From Dactylonectria macrodidyma (Eukaryota > Ascomycota > Sordariomycetes > Hypocreales > Nectriaceae): a DNA stretch of 64,000 nucleotides. Positions 33,387 to 44,846 of the stretch are shown here, piece after piece; position 1 is the first letter of the stretch; each line of letters opens with the position of its first letter. The position numbers were made by a program, and so were the translations under genes. The notes under the pieces are model-generated. The model saw only the letters and a program-made list of their open reading frames with translations, was not told the origin of the DNA and did no database searches. Location of the stretch: NCBI GenBank assembly GCA_020744425.1, contig JAGMUV010000042.1, forward strand, positions 248,001 through 312,000, written 5' to 3'.

Positions 33387-34604
33387 TCACCAGGGGAATT
33401 TCATCCACCCCTGCGGCTCCTGGATGGTTCGCTTATTGACAGTCGATTCGTCCATCCACCATCCTGACACTGGCTGCAGCGTATCCGGGCCAGTGGCTTC
33501 ACCGAGCTCCACAAGAGGATTCTGCTTATTAGGAAACCACGGGTTTTTATGCGTCCTGGATTTGTCCAGGACATTTCCGCTGGTCTTGACTTGGAAACCC
33601 ACAGACCCAGCAAACAACCTCATGCTCCTCCCCATGCCATTTTCAAGGACCTTAACAGGGACCGAAGTAAATCCAAGTGGAATGTCCCTCATCAACACCA
33701 CGTGCATCGAAGCCTCGAGCCCGTGCCGGGAACTTGTGTGGTGGTGCACCTGGTCGCCCCGGTCATTCCAGAAAATGAAGGCTGTGATCCAGCCAGATAG
33801 TAAGTCAGGCCCGCATTCGCGGGAGATGTGAGCTATCCTTCCCCAAAACTCAATGACTTCCTGATCCTCTGGGGTCTCGAAGGACCGGACGAAATACTGC
33901 AGCACAGGCCTGAGGACATTCATGAAGAGTTCGGGCTCGTATCCCAACTTGGGAAGAAAGGCAATCCTATCCAGGATCTTTTGCCAGTCCTCGCGTGTCC
34001 CTTGTAAAGTCACAGATGGGATCCCACATTGTATGAGAAGCCTGTAGGAAAAGTACTTCTGTAGAGTGCCCATCATCAGTATCGACGCCACCACTATGTC
34101 AGTCGGAGTCGTGGTGGTGAAATCGGGTATCATCCACGACATCAGCGACGGATCCTTGATATTCTGTATCATATTGTCCATCATTTCAAGCGTAAACCCG
34201 CCAATATCAACTGTGGACAGGGTGCCAGCGCGCTCGACGTCGAGTTCCTTCATGCCCTCGTGGTCGACGAAGAGATGCCGAAGTTCCTCGGCATGGGCAT
34301 TCATATAGAAGCCGAGCTGGACCAAAATGGCGAACCACACATCTTCGGGGCGGAGGACGAGGTGATGGTGGTGGCTGTACGCATGGGTGACGGCCCAGAC
34401 GAAGCCGTTCTCGGACGGGTAGATTGCGTCGTCGGGCGACATGCTTCCGAAGGAGGAGTCGACGATGCCCTTGCTGCTCTCGTAGTCCTCTGGCGCGCAA
34501 GATTTGAAGATGTACTCGACGGAGTCGGCGATACCCACTTCCTGGGGGTCCTCCCACCGCCGAGATGGAATGTCGGTAGTTTGAATTGTGACACCGGCCA
34601 TCAT
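33387..34604 (-). CDS. DUF4419 family protein
   Basis: Intronless reverse-strand frame of 405 residues. The start is the ATG at 34604, with a second ATG directly after it. DUF4419 hallmarks run through the protein: HAYSHHHHLVLRPEDVWFAI, NAHAEELRHLFVDHEGMKEL, SLMSWMIPDFTTTTPTDIVV, LQKYFSYRLLIQCGIPSVTL, REDWQKILDRI and LLSGWITAFIFWNDRG. The family is found in fungi, bacteria and large DNA viruses and has no established activity. There is no signal peptide or membrane segment, so it is probably cytosolic. Length and order of motifs look complete. Its 3' end overlaps the tail of the BTB relic on the other strand. Confidence 0.9.
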   Translation of the reverse strand: MMAGVTIQTTDIPSRRWEDPQEVGIADSVEYIFKSCAPEDYESSKGIVDSSFGSMSPDDAIYPSENGFVWAVTHAYSHHHHLVLRPEDVWFAILVQLGFYMNAHAEELRHLFVDHEGMKELDVERAGTLSTVDIGGFTLEMMDNMIQNIKDPSLMSWMIPDFTTTTPTDIVVASILMMGTLQKYFSYRLLIQCGIPSVTLQGTREDWQKILDRIAFLPKLGYEPELFMNVLRPVLQYFVRSFETPEDQEVIEFWGRIAHISRECGPDLLSGWITAFIFWNDRGDQVHHHTSSRHGLEASMHVVLMRDIPLGFTSVPVKVLENGMGRSMRLFAGSVGFQVKTSGNVLDKSRTHKNPWFPNKQNPLVELGEATGPDTLQPVSGWWMDESTVNKRTIQEPQGWMKFPW

Positions 34605-36720
34605 ATCGTTGCTTCGTTGGGCAGCTGATGCCGATATGGATATCAGAAGCTACAACACTGGTCAGTGGTAATTACAGACCCCCGTGCGGTCAAGTGGAGC
34701 GAGTGGGACAAACACAGCACAAGAAAGCCGCTTTCATGTTACGGTAATGTCGACGTCGAGGGAAGATTTGAATACGTTTGGGTGGTGGCGCCAGCACGGA
34801 CACGGACAAGAGAGTGGAATGTCAGTGGATTGTTCCTGGAAAGCGGACATGAGGGTCGCGGTGTACAGTGAACGGGAGGATCTTATACACCGATATGACC
34901 CTGAATGGCTTTGACAAGAACGACGAAGACGTGTCCTCTCTGCGACTATTTGCCAGCGGGTGGCAGAGTCGCCATATGCTAGCGGAGATATCTACTTCTG
35001 CTAGGCAACTGCAACAGCTCAAGTTTATGTCAGCCACAAGTGGCTTCACCAAGAATGATAAAGATGCTCTCTATGCCAGTACTGGTTAGCAGGAGGCAGA
35101 ATCGCCGTAAAATTACGGACACGTCTACTTCAGCGAGGCAACCGCGACGGCTTGAGTTTCTACTGATCTTTTCCAAGTGACACGTAGCTCCAGTCGACTG
35201 TTGTGTTGCGGACAACACCCCATATTAGCCCTTGTGGCGGCCTTTAGCCCTACCTAGCTTAGGCCACCGTCATATTTATAGACTCTCGCCATCCCTTCCC
35301 TTCGAGCATGCCGTAGCAGCAGGCATAATACTGCAAAAAATAAATACCAAGATCATTCGTCGCCCGGCAGTATGTGGCCCCGAAGCTGTTAGAAGCCCTC
35401 TGCCCGCATATACCCGTATAAGGTGAAAGAGAGACGCCATCGCGGTGGACTGGATATTGATACATTTACTGCAGCCTCCCGCTCCATCACCCACCAGTTT
35501 TCCATGGAGTCTTTACCAGAATCAGCAATCGACGCAGCCGGCCGAGGCATCACCCGTGGGGGGTGGGGGGAAGCAGTTGGTATCGTTTGCGACGTCAGCA
35601 GCGCTGTTAAATGACCCGCGTACAGTCGAACTGCCGAGCGACCATTGTCCTTCCATCGAAGGTCTCTCGACTTACTGGGGCTATCTATAGCTGCACCGGG
35701 TGCCGGTACCTCACCATTAAGAAGAAGAGCATCTTCAACCGCCGCAACGAGGTAGACCATAGATTAGATGAGGGAAGCGGTAGCAAATAGGAGATAGTAT
35801 CGCTGCAGACGTTCTCGAAAGGGGGGATTGCCCGGTACTGGATCGTGGATATCACCAGCGCCAGCACGGGCTGCAACGCCAACAAGAGCAAAGGTGGTAG
35901 AGAAAAGGCTACGAAACCCCGAGGTGGCGAAAGCGAATCGGCGTCTACGGCAGCTTGCAGCAAGCCTTGAGCTTGAACTGGCGAGGTACACAGATCGGCT
36001 CGAGAGGCTTCCGGAGGAGACATCTCAGGTATATCAAACAGTATGGGTTGGCTGGAACAGCTTAGCTTGTGATAGAATGTTTTGTCTTGCTATCTATGTG
36101 AGTGGAAGACCAGCTATTTATCTAGGGCCGTGATGACTTCCTTGAGACACCGGAGACACCAGTCCCGAGACCGGATTTCTAGGGATCCGGATTCTTGAGA
36201 CCGGCAGGCTAGGAACCTGGGTCTAGTAACTAGGAATGTGAGACTGGTAAAACCACCCTATTAGACCTTCCCATCTGAACAAAGTGGCTAGGCACCATCG
36301 ACCCGTCAAAGGCAGAGAGCGAACCGTTTGGTCTGAAGCAGGAGAAAGAAGCGCTTGACTTTTATAGCACGTGCCGGCAATGATATCTGTGCTACTGTGC
36401 GCACATCTGGCCGCTGAGACGCGACGGGGCGAAGGACAAGCATGACATGCGGTTTTCGAGTTCACAATGGGACGCCCTGGACGAGGATCACTCATGATCC
36501 GGTAGGGATGCTCCTGCTTCTGGCCATTTCTCAGCCGTTATCGAAACAGATTACCTACTACGTTAAGCCGCGCCCACTTGCCTCCCCTCTCCAACAAACC
36601 AATTAGGCCCTTCTTAGAGGAAACGTGCACCGAGGGAACCCAAAATCCCAATCGCCAGTGTTATCTGGCGGAAACTTGCCAGCTCCTCCAAGCATCTCGC
36701 ACCTGGCCTAGAGCTAATAT
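34605..36720. other. Intergenic with a diverged tandem duplication
   Basis: I see no supported gene. Two diverged copies of a 135-bp segment lie at 34906-35175. A forward open frame at about 35820-36133 encodes a charged helical stretch (VEKRLRNPEVAKANRRLRQL) that I do not recognise and that may be a transposon fragment. Confidence 0.5.
34906..35175 (+). repeat. Diverged tandem duplication, period about 135 bp
   Basis: TGGCTTTGACAAGAACGACG at 34906 matches TGGCTTCACCAAGAATGATA at 35041. GGTGGCAGAGTCGCC and GGAGGCAGAATCGCC follow at equal distance, then TCTACTTCTGCTAGGCAACT and TCTACTTCAGCGAGGCAACC. Many of the differences I noted are C/T or G/A. Confidence 0.7.
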
Positions 36721-38309
36721 TCAGCTTATATTCGCGAGGTATCTGGATACTTTTTGCCGTGACTTACCGCATTCTTTGCAATATTCTGATGATTGAGCCC
36801 GTAGCTCGTAAGTGTACCTTGTAGATTGGGCGGCAGATCGTCGCCGTTGCCTAGCTCGAGACAAAGAGGAGTCTGTATGCACTCCAATGTTAGTGCTTAT
36901 TGGAGTATAGGGGCCAAGGAATCCAACCTCGAAGTCTGTGGCTTTGAACAAGAGATCACTGCAACCTGGGCCAAGATTGCAGTGTAGCGTTTGCAGTTGT
37001 CCTCCAGAACACGCCGACTGCCATGTCAGTCGCCATTAGCATCCCCTTCACCCACTTCAGGAGGTGTGAATATTCGCTCACCTCAGCAAAGATGCCAACC
37101 TTGATATCTTGTGATACCCACAGGGATGCAGCCAAGGGAGCATTCTAGAAATGCTAGGACATAGTTCGTAAGTAAACTACCGTGTGTTGCTTTACCATCT
37201 GTGTCTCAATGTCCTTCTCATAGCTGGAGATCAAGTCGGCTTCGGATGGAAGGGGGAAAACAAAAGCGCCTTGTTGGAAAAACGCGACCGTTTCATCGGC
37301 GGATACAAACTGCAGGGCAGGGTCGTCTACGCCTCTCATATTCCAGCTAAACAGGATATTCGTGAGTGAGTCACGGGCCTCACGCAACCTGTCGATGACG
37401 GGCCTCCCGTCTTCTTGAATATTGACATCCAGAGGGAGCGCAGACTGGATGACTTCCTGTTCATATATACCACCGGTTAGACTACTCTTGCTCTCCAAAA
37501 GAGATGATGCCAAGATCGTCTTCTTACCTTGAAACCTTTTGTGATTGCTTTGCGAATGGCAACGGTGAACGCCTCGGTGACGCCTCCGAGAGCAATCTCT
37601 GCGCCAAGAATGAATCCTTGAATAAATGCCTCTACTCGAAAGCCCCGGGTCTCAGGAAACTTGAGATCCGTGAAGAGAGAGCGAACCCGTTCTTGATTGC
37701 TATTCGCCTATCAGTCTTGTGGGCGTAAAGTAGCGTCCAATAGGAGTACTGGCTTTGCATCATACTTATTGATGATGTTGTCATATGCTTTTATCCGGGC
37801 TTTGAGAATTGTGTGTATGTTCCCAATCGAAATAGACGCCATGGCGTACCTCAAGTCGTTGTAGCCGTCGCACTTCCTAGGTACGTCGCAATTTGAGTCT
37901 GGAGTACGGCAGTCGATGGTCAAACTAGTGTCTCCAATGGCAAAGAGATTAAAGAAAGCCCCGGTCCAGCCGCCGAATTGGCTAAGATCTAATCATTCAT
38001 GAGCCTGTAAAGATGTTGTTGAACTGAGGGCCACATACCATTTCCTTCTTCAAGGCGCAGCACCTTGACATGGTCAATAATAAATTGATCCATGTTCAAC
38101 TTCGACCACGCAATATCGGCGTCTGAAAAGGACCCTTGAGAGTTGAGACTATCGCAAATCCCCCGCTCAGATGTATCGATGAAGAAAGTCCCGACGACTT
38201 CAGCACGACGAGTAAGAGTAAGGAGGTTCTTCGGGAGACGGGTCGGCTCATACGCCACGCTGAGGCGCGCCACCGTAAGCCATATGACCTGGAGGAATAT
38301 CCAACGCAT
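36721..38309 (-). CDS. Secreted protein of unknown family (six-exon model)
   Basis: Reverse-strand model with exons 38309-38039, 37988-37766, 37699-37528, 37456-37196, 37144-37082 and 37017-36721. The introns (50-71 bp) are GT-AG and the sum is 429 codons including the stop, giving 428 residues. The N-terminus MRWIFLQVIWLTVARLSVAY is a signal peptide. Recognisable stretches are SQFGGWTGAFFNLFAIGDTS, CRTPDSNCDVPRKC, GFILGAEIALGGVTEAFTVA and FQQGAFVFPLPSE; several cysteines lie in the first 170 residues and around SACSGGQLQTLHCNLGPGC. I recognise no named family, only the general form of a conserved fungal secreted protein. The last exon ends in a basic, low-confidence stretch and may be wrong. 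No neighbour suggests a role. Confidence 0.6.
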
Positions 38310-38849
38310 GACGGTGATGGTTCAAGGAGATAGAGAAAGGCAGATAGCTGAGGAAAGAATGGGTTGAGTGAAGGTGGGGGGTTTCAAGAGGAGATCAAAC
38401 CGGGATAATGAGAGTCTTTATCTCCAATGGAAAGCCTGCCTTCTCGTGGCGGCGGTGCCGCTGCCTCCTTGCAATCAAGCTAGCGGCGTAGGGGTCAGTA
38501 GAAAATGAGGCCTGGATATTAATAAATGAATATGAGTAATCTACAGGGGGGAAAGAAGGTTGAATCCCCTGTCAGGCTTACTGGGATGAGCGCGCTTCAG
38601 TAGTGCTGACCTGAGTCCACCGGTCCGATCAGGGTCCCCCCACCAGGGCTGAGTAGGTATTGATCTGGTTTACTTGGTGATTTCTTTCTCTCGTAGCGAA
38701 TAAGTAGGTCGTGGGCGTACCCTCATCCATCGCTCCCTCGGCTTTTCTTCATCACCAGTTCCATTTCACATTATTGCAACAAACTCCCTTCCCTCAGTCA
38801 CGGCATCCGCGCGCTCTCCAAGTTTGTTTCCTTCATCTTATAGATAGAA
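38310..38849. other. Intergenic, no gene seen
   Basis: Upstream region of the secreted-protein gene. I see no gene or clear element. Confidence 0.45.
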
Positions 38850-39913
38850 AAGTCCGGCTTTCTAGCTAAAAAGCCACAAGTTAAAGATACTACTCTAGGC
38901 TTCTTACATGATAGGGGTTACGAAAGGACCGAGATGACGAAGAATTGGTATCCTAGGTTCTATCAGCATCATCCAGAGCTTCGAAAGACATTCCTTAAGG
39001 CTGTGGATAAGGCTCAGAAGGCATTCGAAGCTTCTGACCTCAAAGATATTAACACATTCTTCTCTGACCTCAAGGATATGATCTACGATCATAATATCGG
39101 CCCTTCAGAGATCTGGAATGAAGATGAGTGTGGTATTCGCATTAGATGCCTTCGAGAATGCATTCAGGTCCTCATATGCTGCACCATCCGCTCTCAACGC
39201 CCTAAAGTTATTAATCCATCGAACCGCGAGTCTGTACGAAAATTGGGGCCGCGAATGCCCTAACATTCACTTAACACAAGGCATCCAAAGCAGCTACAGA
39301 GGCCAAAGAACAACGTTCACAGCTACATTCAACCCGTACAATTATTATTCAAGAGATGAACGTACTAAAAGCGCATTAGAAAGAAGAAAATGAGTCATAT
39401 ATAGCCTAAGGGCAGCTAAGACTAACCTGGAATCAGTAGCTCGATATGACCGAAAACCGACCCCGATATCAGACCCTCGAGACTCAAAGAAAGGAACATA
39501 ACGAGGTTCTTAGCCAACGGCCAAAGAGGGCATTTTTTGAGGCTTAAGAATAGGCTCGACGGGCCCTAAGACCGATCATCGCAATAGATCAAAGTGCGTG
39601 GCCTGACAGCGACGATAAGGTCGAATTTCAAGGCCTCAGGCCGTTCCAAGATGATGATGATAATATTGACCTCATCGGCCTCAATAACCTAGGCTGCGAG
39701 GATGATGTAGGCGCAGGAACGCCGTTAGGGATAACTTCCTCGCCGCCGTTGGATCCCTTAGAACCGGCTGATGACTTAAGTGACGATAACCTCACATTAC
39801 CACCACTCCTAGTCATAACACCAAGGATATCAGGTTATCAGCGTGTTAAGAACGTCATGACGGAGCTGCGTAAGCAGCAGGCCTTGGAGGCTGCGAGGGC
39901 AACATCGTCATAA
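38850..39913 (+). mobile_element. pogo/Fot-type (Tc1-mariner superfamily) transposon relic
   Basis: From about 38850 the forward frame reads like the CENP-B-type DNA-binding region leading into the DDE domain of a pogo/Fot transposase: MTKNWYPRFYQHHPELRKTF, then DMIYDHNIGPSEIWNEDECG. It breaks up after about 39150. Between 39420 and 39913, fragments such as RPSRLKERNITRFLANGQRG and an acidic tail (FQDDDDNIDLIGLNNLGCED) fit the C-terminal part. The catalytic core is missing and there are several stops. I could not identify terminal inverted repeats. Confidence 0.6.
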
Positions 39914-40484
39914 CAGGGTCATATCAGGCGGCTCAAACAGGCCCCTAGGAACAGGGGGCTCAATTGAAGCTGAAAATGCGATTTCTACTATTTTCTATCA
40001 ATATCATCATTTTCCTCTATTTCAGAGCTTTCTAATGAGCTATATCGCGGTTATATTCTTCTGATAAGAACTATGTCGCAAAGTCTGAAAGATCATGATC
40101 CTGAAATAGTCGATTTCACAGCATTAAGAGGCAAAAAGTGGGTGACAACGATTAAAGGTGCTGACAAGGGTTTTTGGGACCAACCTCGGGACGAGGTTGG
40201 TAGGCGGCTTGCCCCACAATGCCAACGGGTAGCGCGTTCTGGTTTCTTACTAAAATTTAATTGATATCTACTAGATATTATAGCACATGTCCTCAGGGTC
40301 GAAGATGATACGCCGGTGAATCTTATGCCTGACTGTCTGTGAGGACTTCAATCGAGGTTGACCAGTTGGCATACTGCTCTATTGTTTGACTAAAGCCAAG
40401 GTCGCAACGCGCTTGTGGCGAGCCAACTGGTTGTGACAGTTTCTGTCTACTTTACTAAAGCGCCCCTTCTCAGGAATAAACTAA
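39914..40484. other. Intergenic, no supported gene
   Basis: Stretch between the transposon relic and the carboxylesterase. A 63-codon frame at 40073-40264 (RGKKWVTTIKGADKGFWDQP) is not recognised and may belong to the relic. Confidence 0.45.
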
Positions 40485-42004
40485 CTAATTACATTGTAGC
40501 TCTACATCTCTACTATTGCCAATACTCTTGGGAACGTCCTTGCCAAAAAACATGAGTTTGCCGCTCTCGACATTATCGTACAGGGGCCAGCCAGCCTTCT
40601 TGGCAAGACCATCAACACCTCCTCGAGCAAAAGCTACCCAAGCGTCCTGCATGGCGGCGCTAGTAGCCCACTCGAGCTCCGTTGAGTTTCCCCGATAGAG
40701 CGAGTGGGTGCCCATGAGCAACGGTAGTTCGCTCCCGTGGTACGCTCCCATCGTGCCATTGTGAGAGAGGTTTGTGAAGTTGCCGTGAAACTGGTAACGG
40801 AAAGTCGGGGCGCCAGCCTTAAGACGGTTACTGGGAGTTTATGGTGTCAGCGGAGGCACACTGAGGGACGGACGAGGGGCTACTTGCATTGAGGTTCTGA
40901 ACGACGGGCAAATGGCGAAGACGCTATTTTCGTCTGCATTGGAACCAATGATGGCAGGCTAATAGAGGGACCAGAGTCCTGGTCAGTGACTGACTGAACC
41001 AGCATAGAGGGCTTGTGGGGTCATACAAGCTTGGAGATCCTGCCAGCAGCCGCCTGCTTATTGTAGTCTGCGAACACCAGCTTTTCGTCAGCAATTGGGC
41101 TGAAGAAAACAAGGCCGCTGTTCTTCACGGCATTGATGATGACTTCGGACGGTCGCTTGCGTACACAAGCCAGCTCAGCTGCGGCAGATCGCCCACCACA
41201 ATCGAGCTTCTGGGTTACGGTGGTGAAGTCGTCGTGATTGTCAGCCTCCTTACCACCAAGAGTGAGCTCAGAGCCAGAGTCCATAGCGAAGCCAGAAACG
41301 ATCGGATCGTCAACGAAGGCATACTGGTAGTAACCGATGGAGATTGCTCCGGCACTCTGGCCCCAGAGCAGGATGCGCGAAGGATCGCCGCCGAACTCGG
41401 CAATGCTGTCACGCACCCATTCAATGGCGAGACGCTGGTCGAGGAGACCCAAGTTGTGCTCGCCCAGAGCGGCAGAGGTGGGGAAGCCAAAGAAGCCGAG
41501 ACGGTAGTTGATGGCGACAACGATGTGATGCTTGGTTCGCTCCACCCACTGAGCTGGAATGTCGTACGGAACGTTTTGGCCACCAGCTATAAAGGCGCCG
41601 CCGTGCACAAAGACGATGACTGGTAGTTTGCTGCCCCTATTCTTGCCATTGGGAGTCCATATGCTCAGAGTCAGACAATCCTCCGACAACTTGGGGTTTG
41701 GGTTGCCGCCCTCGATACCCAACTCCGGTGGACTCGCAGTGCCGACGACTTGCATGCAGCTTGGGCCCATCTTGGTCGCCTTTATGAATCCAACCTCCTT
41801 GATAGGTTTGGGCGGTGCGAACCGCAAATTCCCGATTGGAGGCACTGCGAAGGGGATACTGAGGAACTGGCGAACTGATGGCGTGTCGTCCTCAATCAGG
41901 CCTATGACAACTCCCTGGCGGGTCGGCACTGAGACAGTAGTGCTACTGCCACTTCTGGCTGTAGCAATGAGAAGAGATAGGGTGGCAATATGAGACAGCC
42001 ACAT
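40485..42004 (-). CDS. Secreted type-B carboxylesterase
   Basis: Reverse-strand exons 42004-41027, 40958-40906 and 40830-40485, 458 residues. A signal peptide (MWLSHIATLSLLIATARSGS) is followed by the alpha/beta-hydrolase core: SEDCLTLSIWTP, VIVFVHGGAFIAGG (oxyanion), GLLDQRLAIEWVRD and LLWGQSAGAISIGY with Ser217 as nucleophile. Ser lies in GQSAG rather than the commoner GESAG. The C-terminal exon has AGAPTFRYQFHGNFTNLS and MGAYHGSELPLLMG, which carries the catalytic His. It hydrolyses esters outside the cell; the natural substrate is unknown. The second intron uses an unusual GTCGTT donor. It is the only model I found that keeps the frame, so this joint is uncertain. The CTACCGGNCCGG element lies about 245 bp upstream, which ties the gene to the cluster on its right. 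Confidence 0.82.
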
Positions 42005-42246
42005 GGTTTGCTAAGTTGTAATGGGATTTCCAGATAATTCTCTGCCGGTGACAAGCGTCGAGAAAGCGAGATGAAAGTTTGGAAGACGATGGCTTGCAAG
42101 TGGCCAGAGTTGAACCATAACGGTTGTTGCGTGGCTTTAAATATGCATGAGTCTGACGAAACCTTTGATAGGTTGATGTCTATGTAGAATTGTCCATGGC
42201 ATTCTGCATCAACGCCGTTGCAGTCAAAGTCCTAAAGACTCATACA

Positions 42247-42258
42247 CCGGACCGGTAG
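42247..42258 (-). promoter_or_regulatory. CTACCGGTCCGG element upstream of carboxylesterase
   Basis: Exact match to CTACCGGNCCGG on the reverse strand, the same strand as the gene, about 245 bp before its start codon. One of five such sites in the window. Confidence 0.7.
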
Positions 42259-43680
42259 TGTCCGGAAATGTCCTGTGCCGCCTGATGACACCTGCCAGTA
42301 CTCAGTACGGTACGGCGGATATAAAACAACCCGTACATGGATATCGAGTACGATGATCCCAGAGTAAGTTAGCCCAGCTGCAGCCAGACCATTGAAATCA
42401 ACGCATAGTAACGTCCAGGGCACGTACCGCTTGCGAACGTACGCCGAGGCGCATTGCCATGTATGATGTTCGTTGCCAAGCTTTCTGGCGGCGGAGCATG
42501 AAAGCGGATCTGGATCATCATTATCTCTTGTGTTGAGTTATCACAAGCTGGTAACTCTGTAGAGTCAAACTAAATGAAGCACTCATAGCAGAGGGAACAA
42601 GTTACGCTGACGAGGTGACCTAATATTCGTCCTAACCGCCCTCGATGATTACGCAATTACCAGGTCATCTGACTCCAAAAGGAAGCATCACATCCTGACC
42701 ATCACCTGAACTCAGAGCGGTCCCAACTTCCTCCCAAATACAATTAAGTTCTACACTGCTAGTTCCTGTATGATGCCAAGGTCTGCCCACCCCAATTACA
42801 CCGCTAGTGAAGAAATCTGGATCTAAATACCCAATCATACCCTGAGAAAGTGTAGATCGACGGTGGACAAAAGCAACAGATATGTATGTAGCTAATTGAC
42901 AACTAGATCTTGCCACTTTATGCGGAAAAAAGGCAAGCCGTTGAAGGCAGTCGTATTCCTGTCCCAGGGACAGGCGGGCCCGTTTAGTTCCTCATAAATA
43001 TATGGCATGAGTTCAACTAAGACCAACGAAGCTCGAATAAACTTGTCAGTATCACCTGTGGCATCGTAATTCATACTGCACCACCTGACCACCTCGATGC
43101 CGTCCTGCATCGGCTACCAGTCCCCATACGCCGAGGTCGAGCGCATGGTCAATGAGTCAAAGACGCTCAGGGTCGAGGGCAATTCTAGGTGGCCGAGGCT
43201 ATCTGCAATCACCCTCATAGTCGCAATCTTGACCTCCAAGTTAAAATCCGATCAGTTTGCGCTAGAGAGGTACCACTTGCATTGCAATGGGTAGTTGGGC
43301 TACTATGCTTTGTGTCATAATCGACCGCGCCAACTGCTCCATCTTTTACATAACGATTTCAAGGCCATCGCGAATCTTTTGGATCTGACGGCCTCTACAC
43401 TCTTCGGTTCATATATCCGAGCGTAGAACTACATAGGCCTCGCAGTTGCTTAGCCCGATGAAAGAGGCACTACAGATATAGTCAGCTACAGGGACGTACT
43501 TTTAGCTGAAACACACTTAGGTTCAAACTACTAGGCAATAAGATAGAAAACCCTTCTTGTTTCTCGCACTCTGCCACCCTTTGGCTCTTGCAGCAATGGT
43601 GGCGGGATAAACTAAATAGAGCTCGCGGGTTAGTAGGTGAACGATGCCAGCGTCATAAGACGAGCTTGAAACTTTGAATG
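42259..43680. other. Intergenic, no supported gene
   Basis: Reverse-strand frames at 42665-43110 (for example VVRWCSMNYDATGDTDKFIR) have some codon regularity, but stops interrupt them and I do not recognise them. They may be the eroded 3' part of the regulator relic at 43690-44055. Confidence 0.4.
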
Positions 43681-43689
43681 CTATCGGGG

Positions 43690-44055
43690 ACCTGAACGCA
43701 TTCTCACCAAGCATCCAATGTTTAGCATCGTCTGCACCACTAGCAGCGAGACGGGCTGCATAGGGTTAGGGAAGACCTGGCTGCGAACAAGGAAACTGCA
43801 CTAGAAACGCCGCTCACTAATGACGGGGAAGCCGGGGTGAAAGTAGAGGAAGTACTGCTTGATGAAGTCGTCGAGAAGCGGGCGTTTCGGAAGGGTGAAG
43901 CAAGGCTTGACATTGAGATAACTGACATCTTCCTGGGGGAGTTGTGCAAGTCCGCTGAGCGCAAAAGGAGCGTACCACGAGTGTAGTATGTCTAGTGGGT
44001 ATCTTTGACCGTCCTTGAGGCCTATTGACGCTAGATCCATATGGGTGAGTTTCAT
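43690..44055 (-). pseudogene. Relic of a Zn2Cys6-type transcription factor (fungal_trans region)
   Basis: Reverse strand: PCFTLPKRPLLDDFIKQYFL, then YFHPGFPVISERRF, match the start of the fungal-specific transcription-factor domain. It stops, and a neighbouring frame continues with PVSLLVVQTMLNIGCLV, the expected next helix, before more stops. No zinc cluster was recognised upstream. It is a dead gene between the carboxylesterase and the MFS gene. Confidence 0.5.
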
Positions 44056-44288
44056 GTTCGCCTCTCGATGAATATTTCATCTTCAAATCTCGAGTCCATG
44101 GAGCTTACGACTGTCTGCTGTTGCGCCTGGTCGGATGGGAGTGTCACTGGACGAACTTGGTTCGGTACTCCACTGACAGTTACTGCCCGATCGGACTCTT
44201 GCTTACTTCTGCGACAAGGGATAACCTAGTTTCGGGAGAGACATCCGGACTTTCAAGGATTATACCCGGCGGGATGTGAGCCAAGGCG

Positions 44289-44300
44289 CTACCGGGCCGG
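44289..44300 (+). promoter_or_regulatory. CTACCGGGCCGG element upstream of MFS transporter
   Basis: Exact match to CTACCGGNCCGG on the gene's strand, about 550 bp before the MFS start codon, and preceded by G as at three other sites. Confidence 0.7.
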
Positions 44301-44846
44301 ATGTGTGTAATTGGCCAGCCCCGTCAAGTGTGCCGGATGATGAACACAAAGGTGCCCATCAAGCCGGCAAATCAACCAATTTGGAAGATGCGTGAAACTG
44401 GCTAGTGGGCAGTATCCTCAGCGAGGAGCATCCTGTATCCGAGGCGCCGGGACTGCGACGAGCGGAGAGGGCGGTTGGAGCAGAACTCGCGGCTCTCCGC
44501 TCCACTCCACTCCACACCGCGGGGCCGGCTTGGTGCTGTCGTTCCCCATAGTGGATGCGGGGTGACCCTTGGCTTGTTGTCCTTCTTCCTTCTCATAGTT
44601 GTGGCTTCGCTTCTGGGGGTGGTGGAGAAAGGAGGGGGAGGACGATCTAGACTCGATGTTGCAAGGGGGATTGCATCTGAGCCATGTACTTAAATGCTCG
44701 CGGGGCAGATTGATTCGGGATACATCGCTCGAGAACTCTGTATTGAATCAACTAGCAGAGAATTCCGTGCTTGTTATAACTTCTTCTTGCCTCCCTTCGC
44801 GGCCCACAGCGCGTGTAAAACCGTCGTCAACAGCCGCGCTTACACC

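Noticed and set aside
35685..36133. Overlapping frames on both strands, one encoding a charged helix
   Set aside because: No start context, intron structure or homology that I recognise; noted only as a possible transposon fragment.
36495..36505. CCGGTAGGG, resembling half of the cluster element
   Set aside because: Only the 7-bp half CTACCGG is present, which is expected several times by chance.
40073..40264. 63-codon forward frame (RGKKWVTTIKGADKGFWDQP)
   Set aside because: Not recognised and too short; it may be part of the transposon relic, but I cannot show this.
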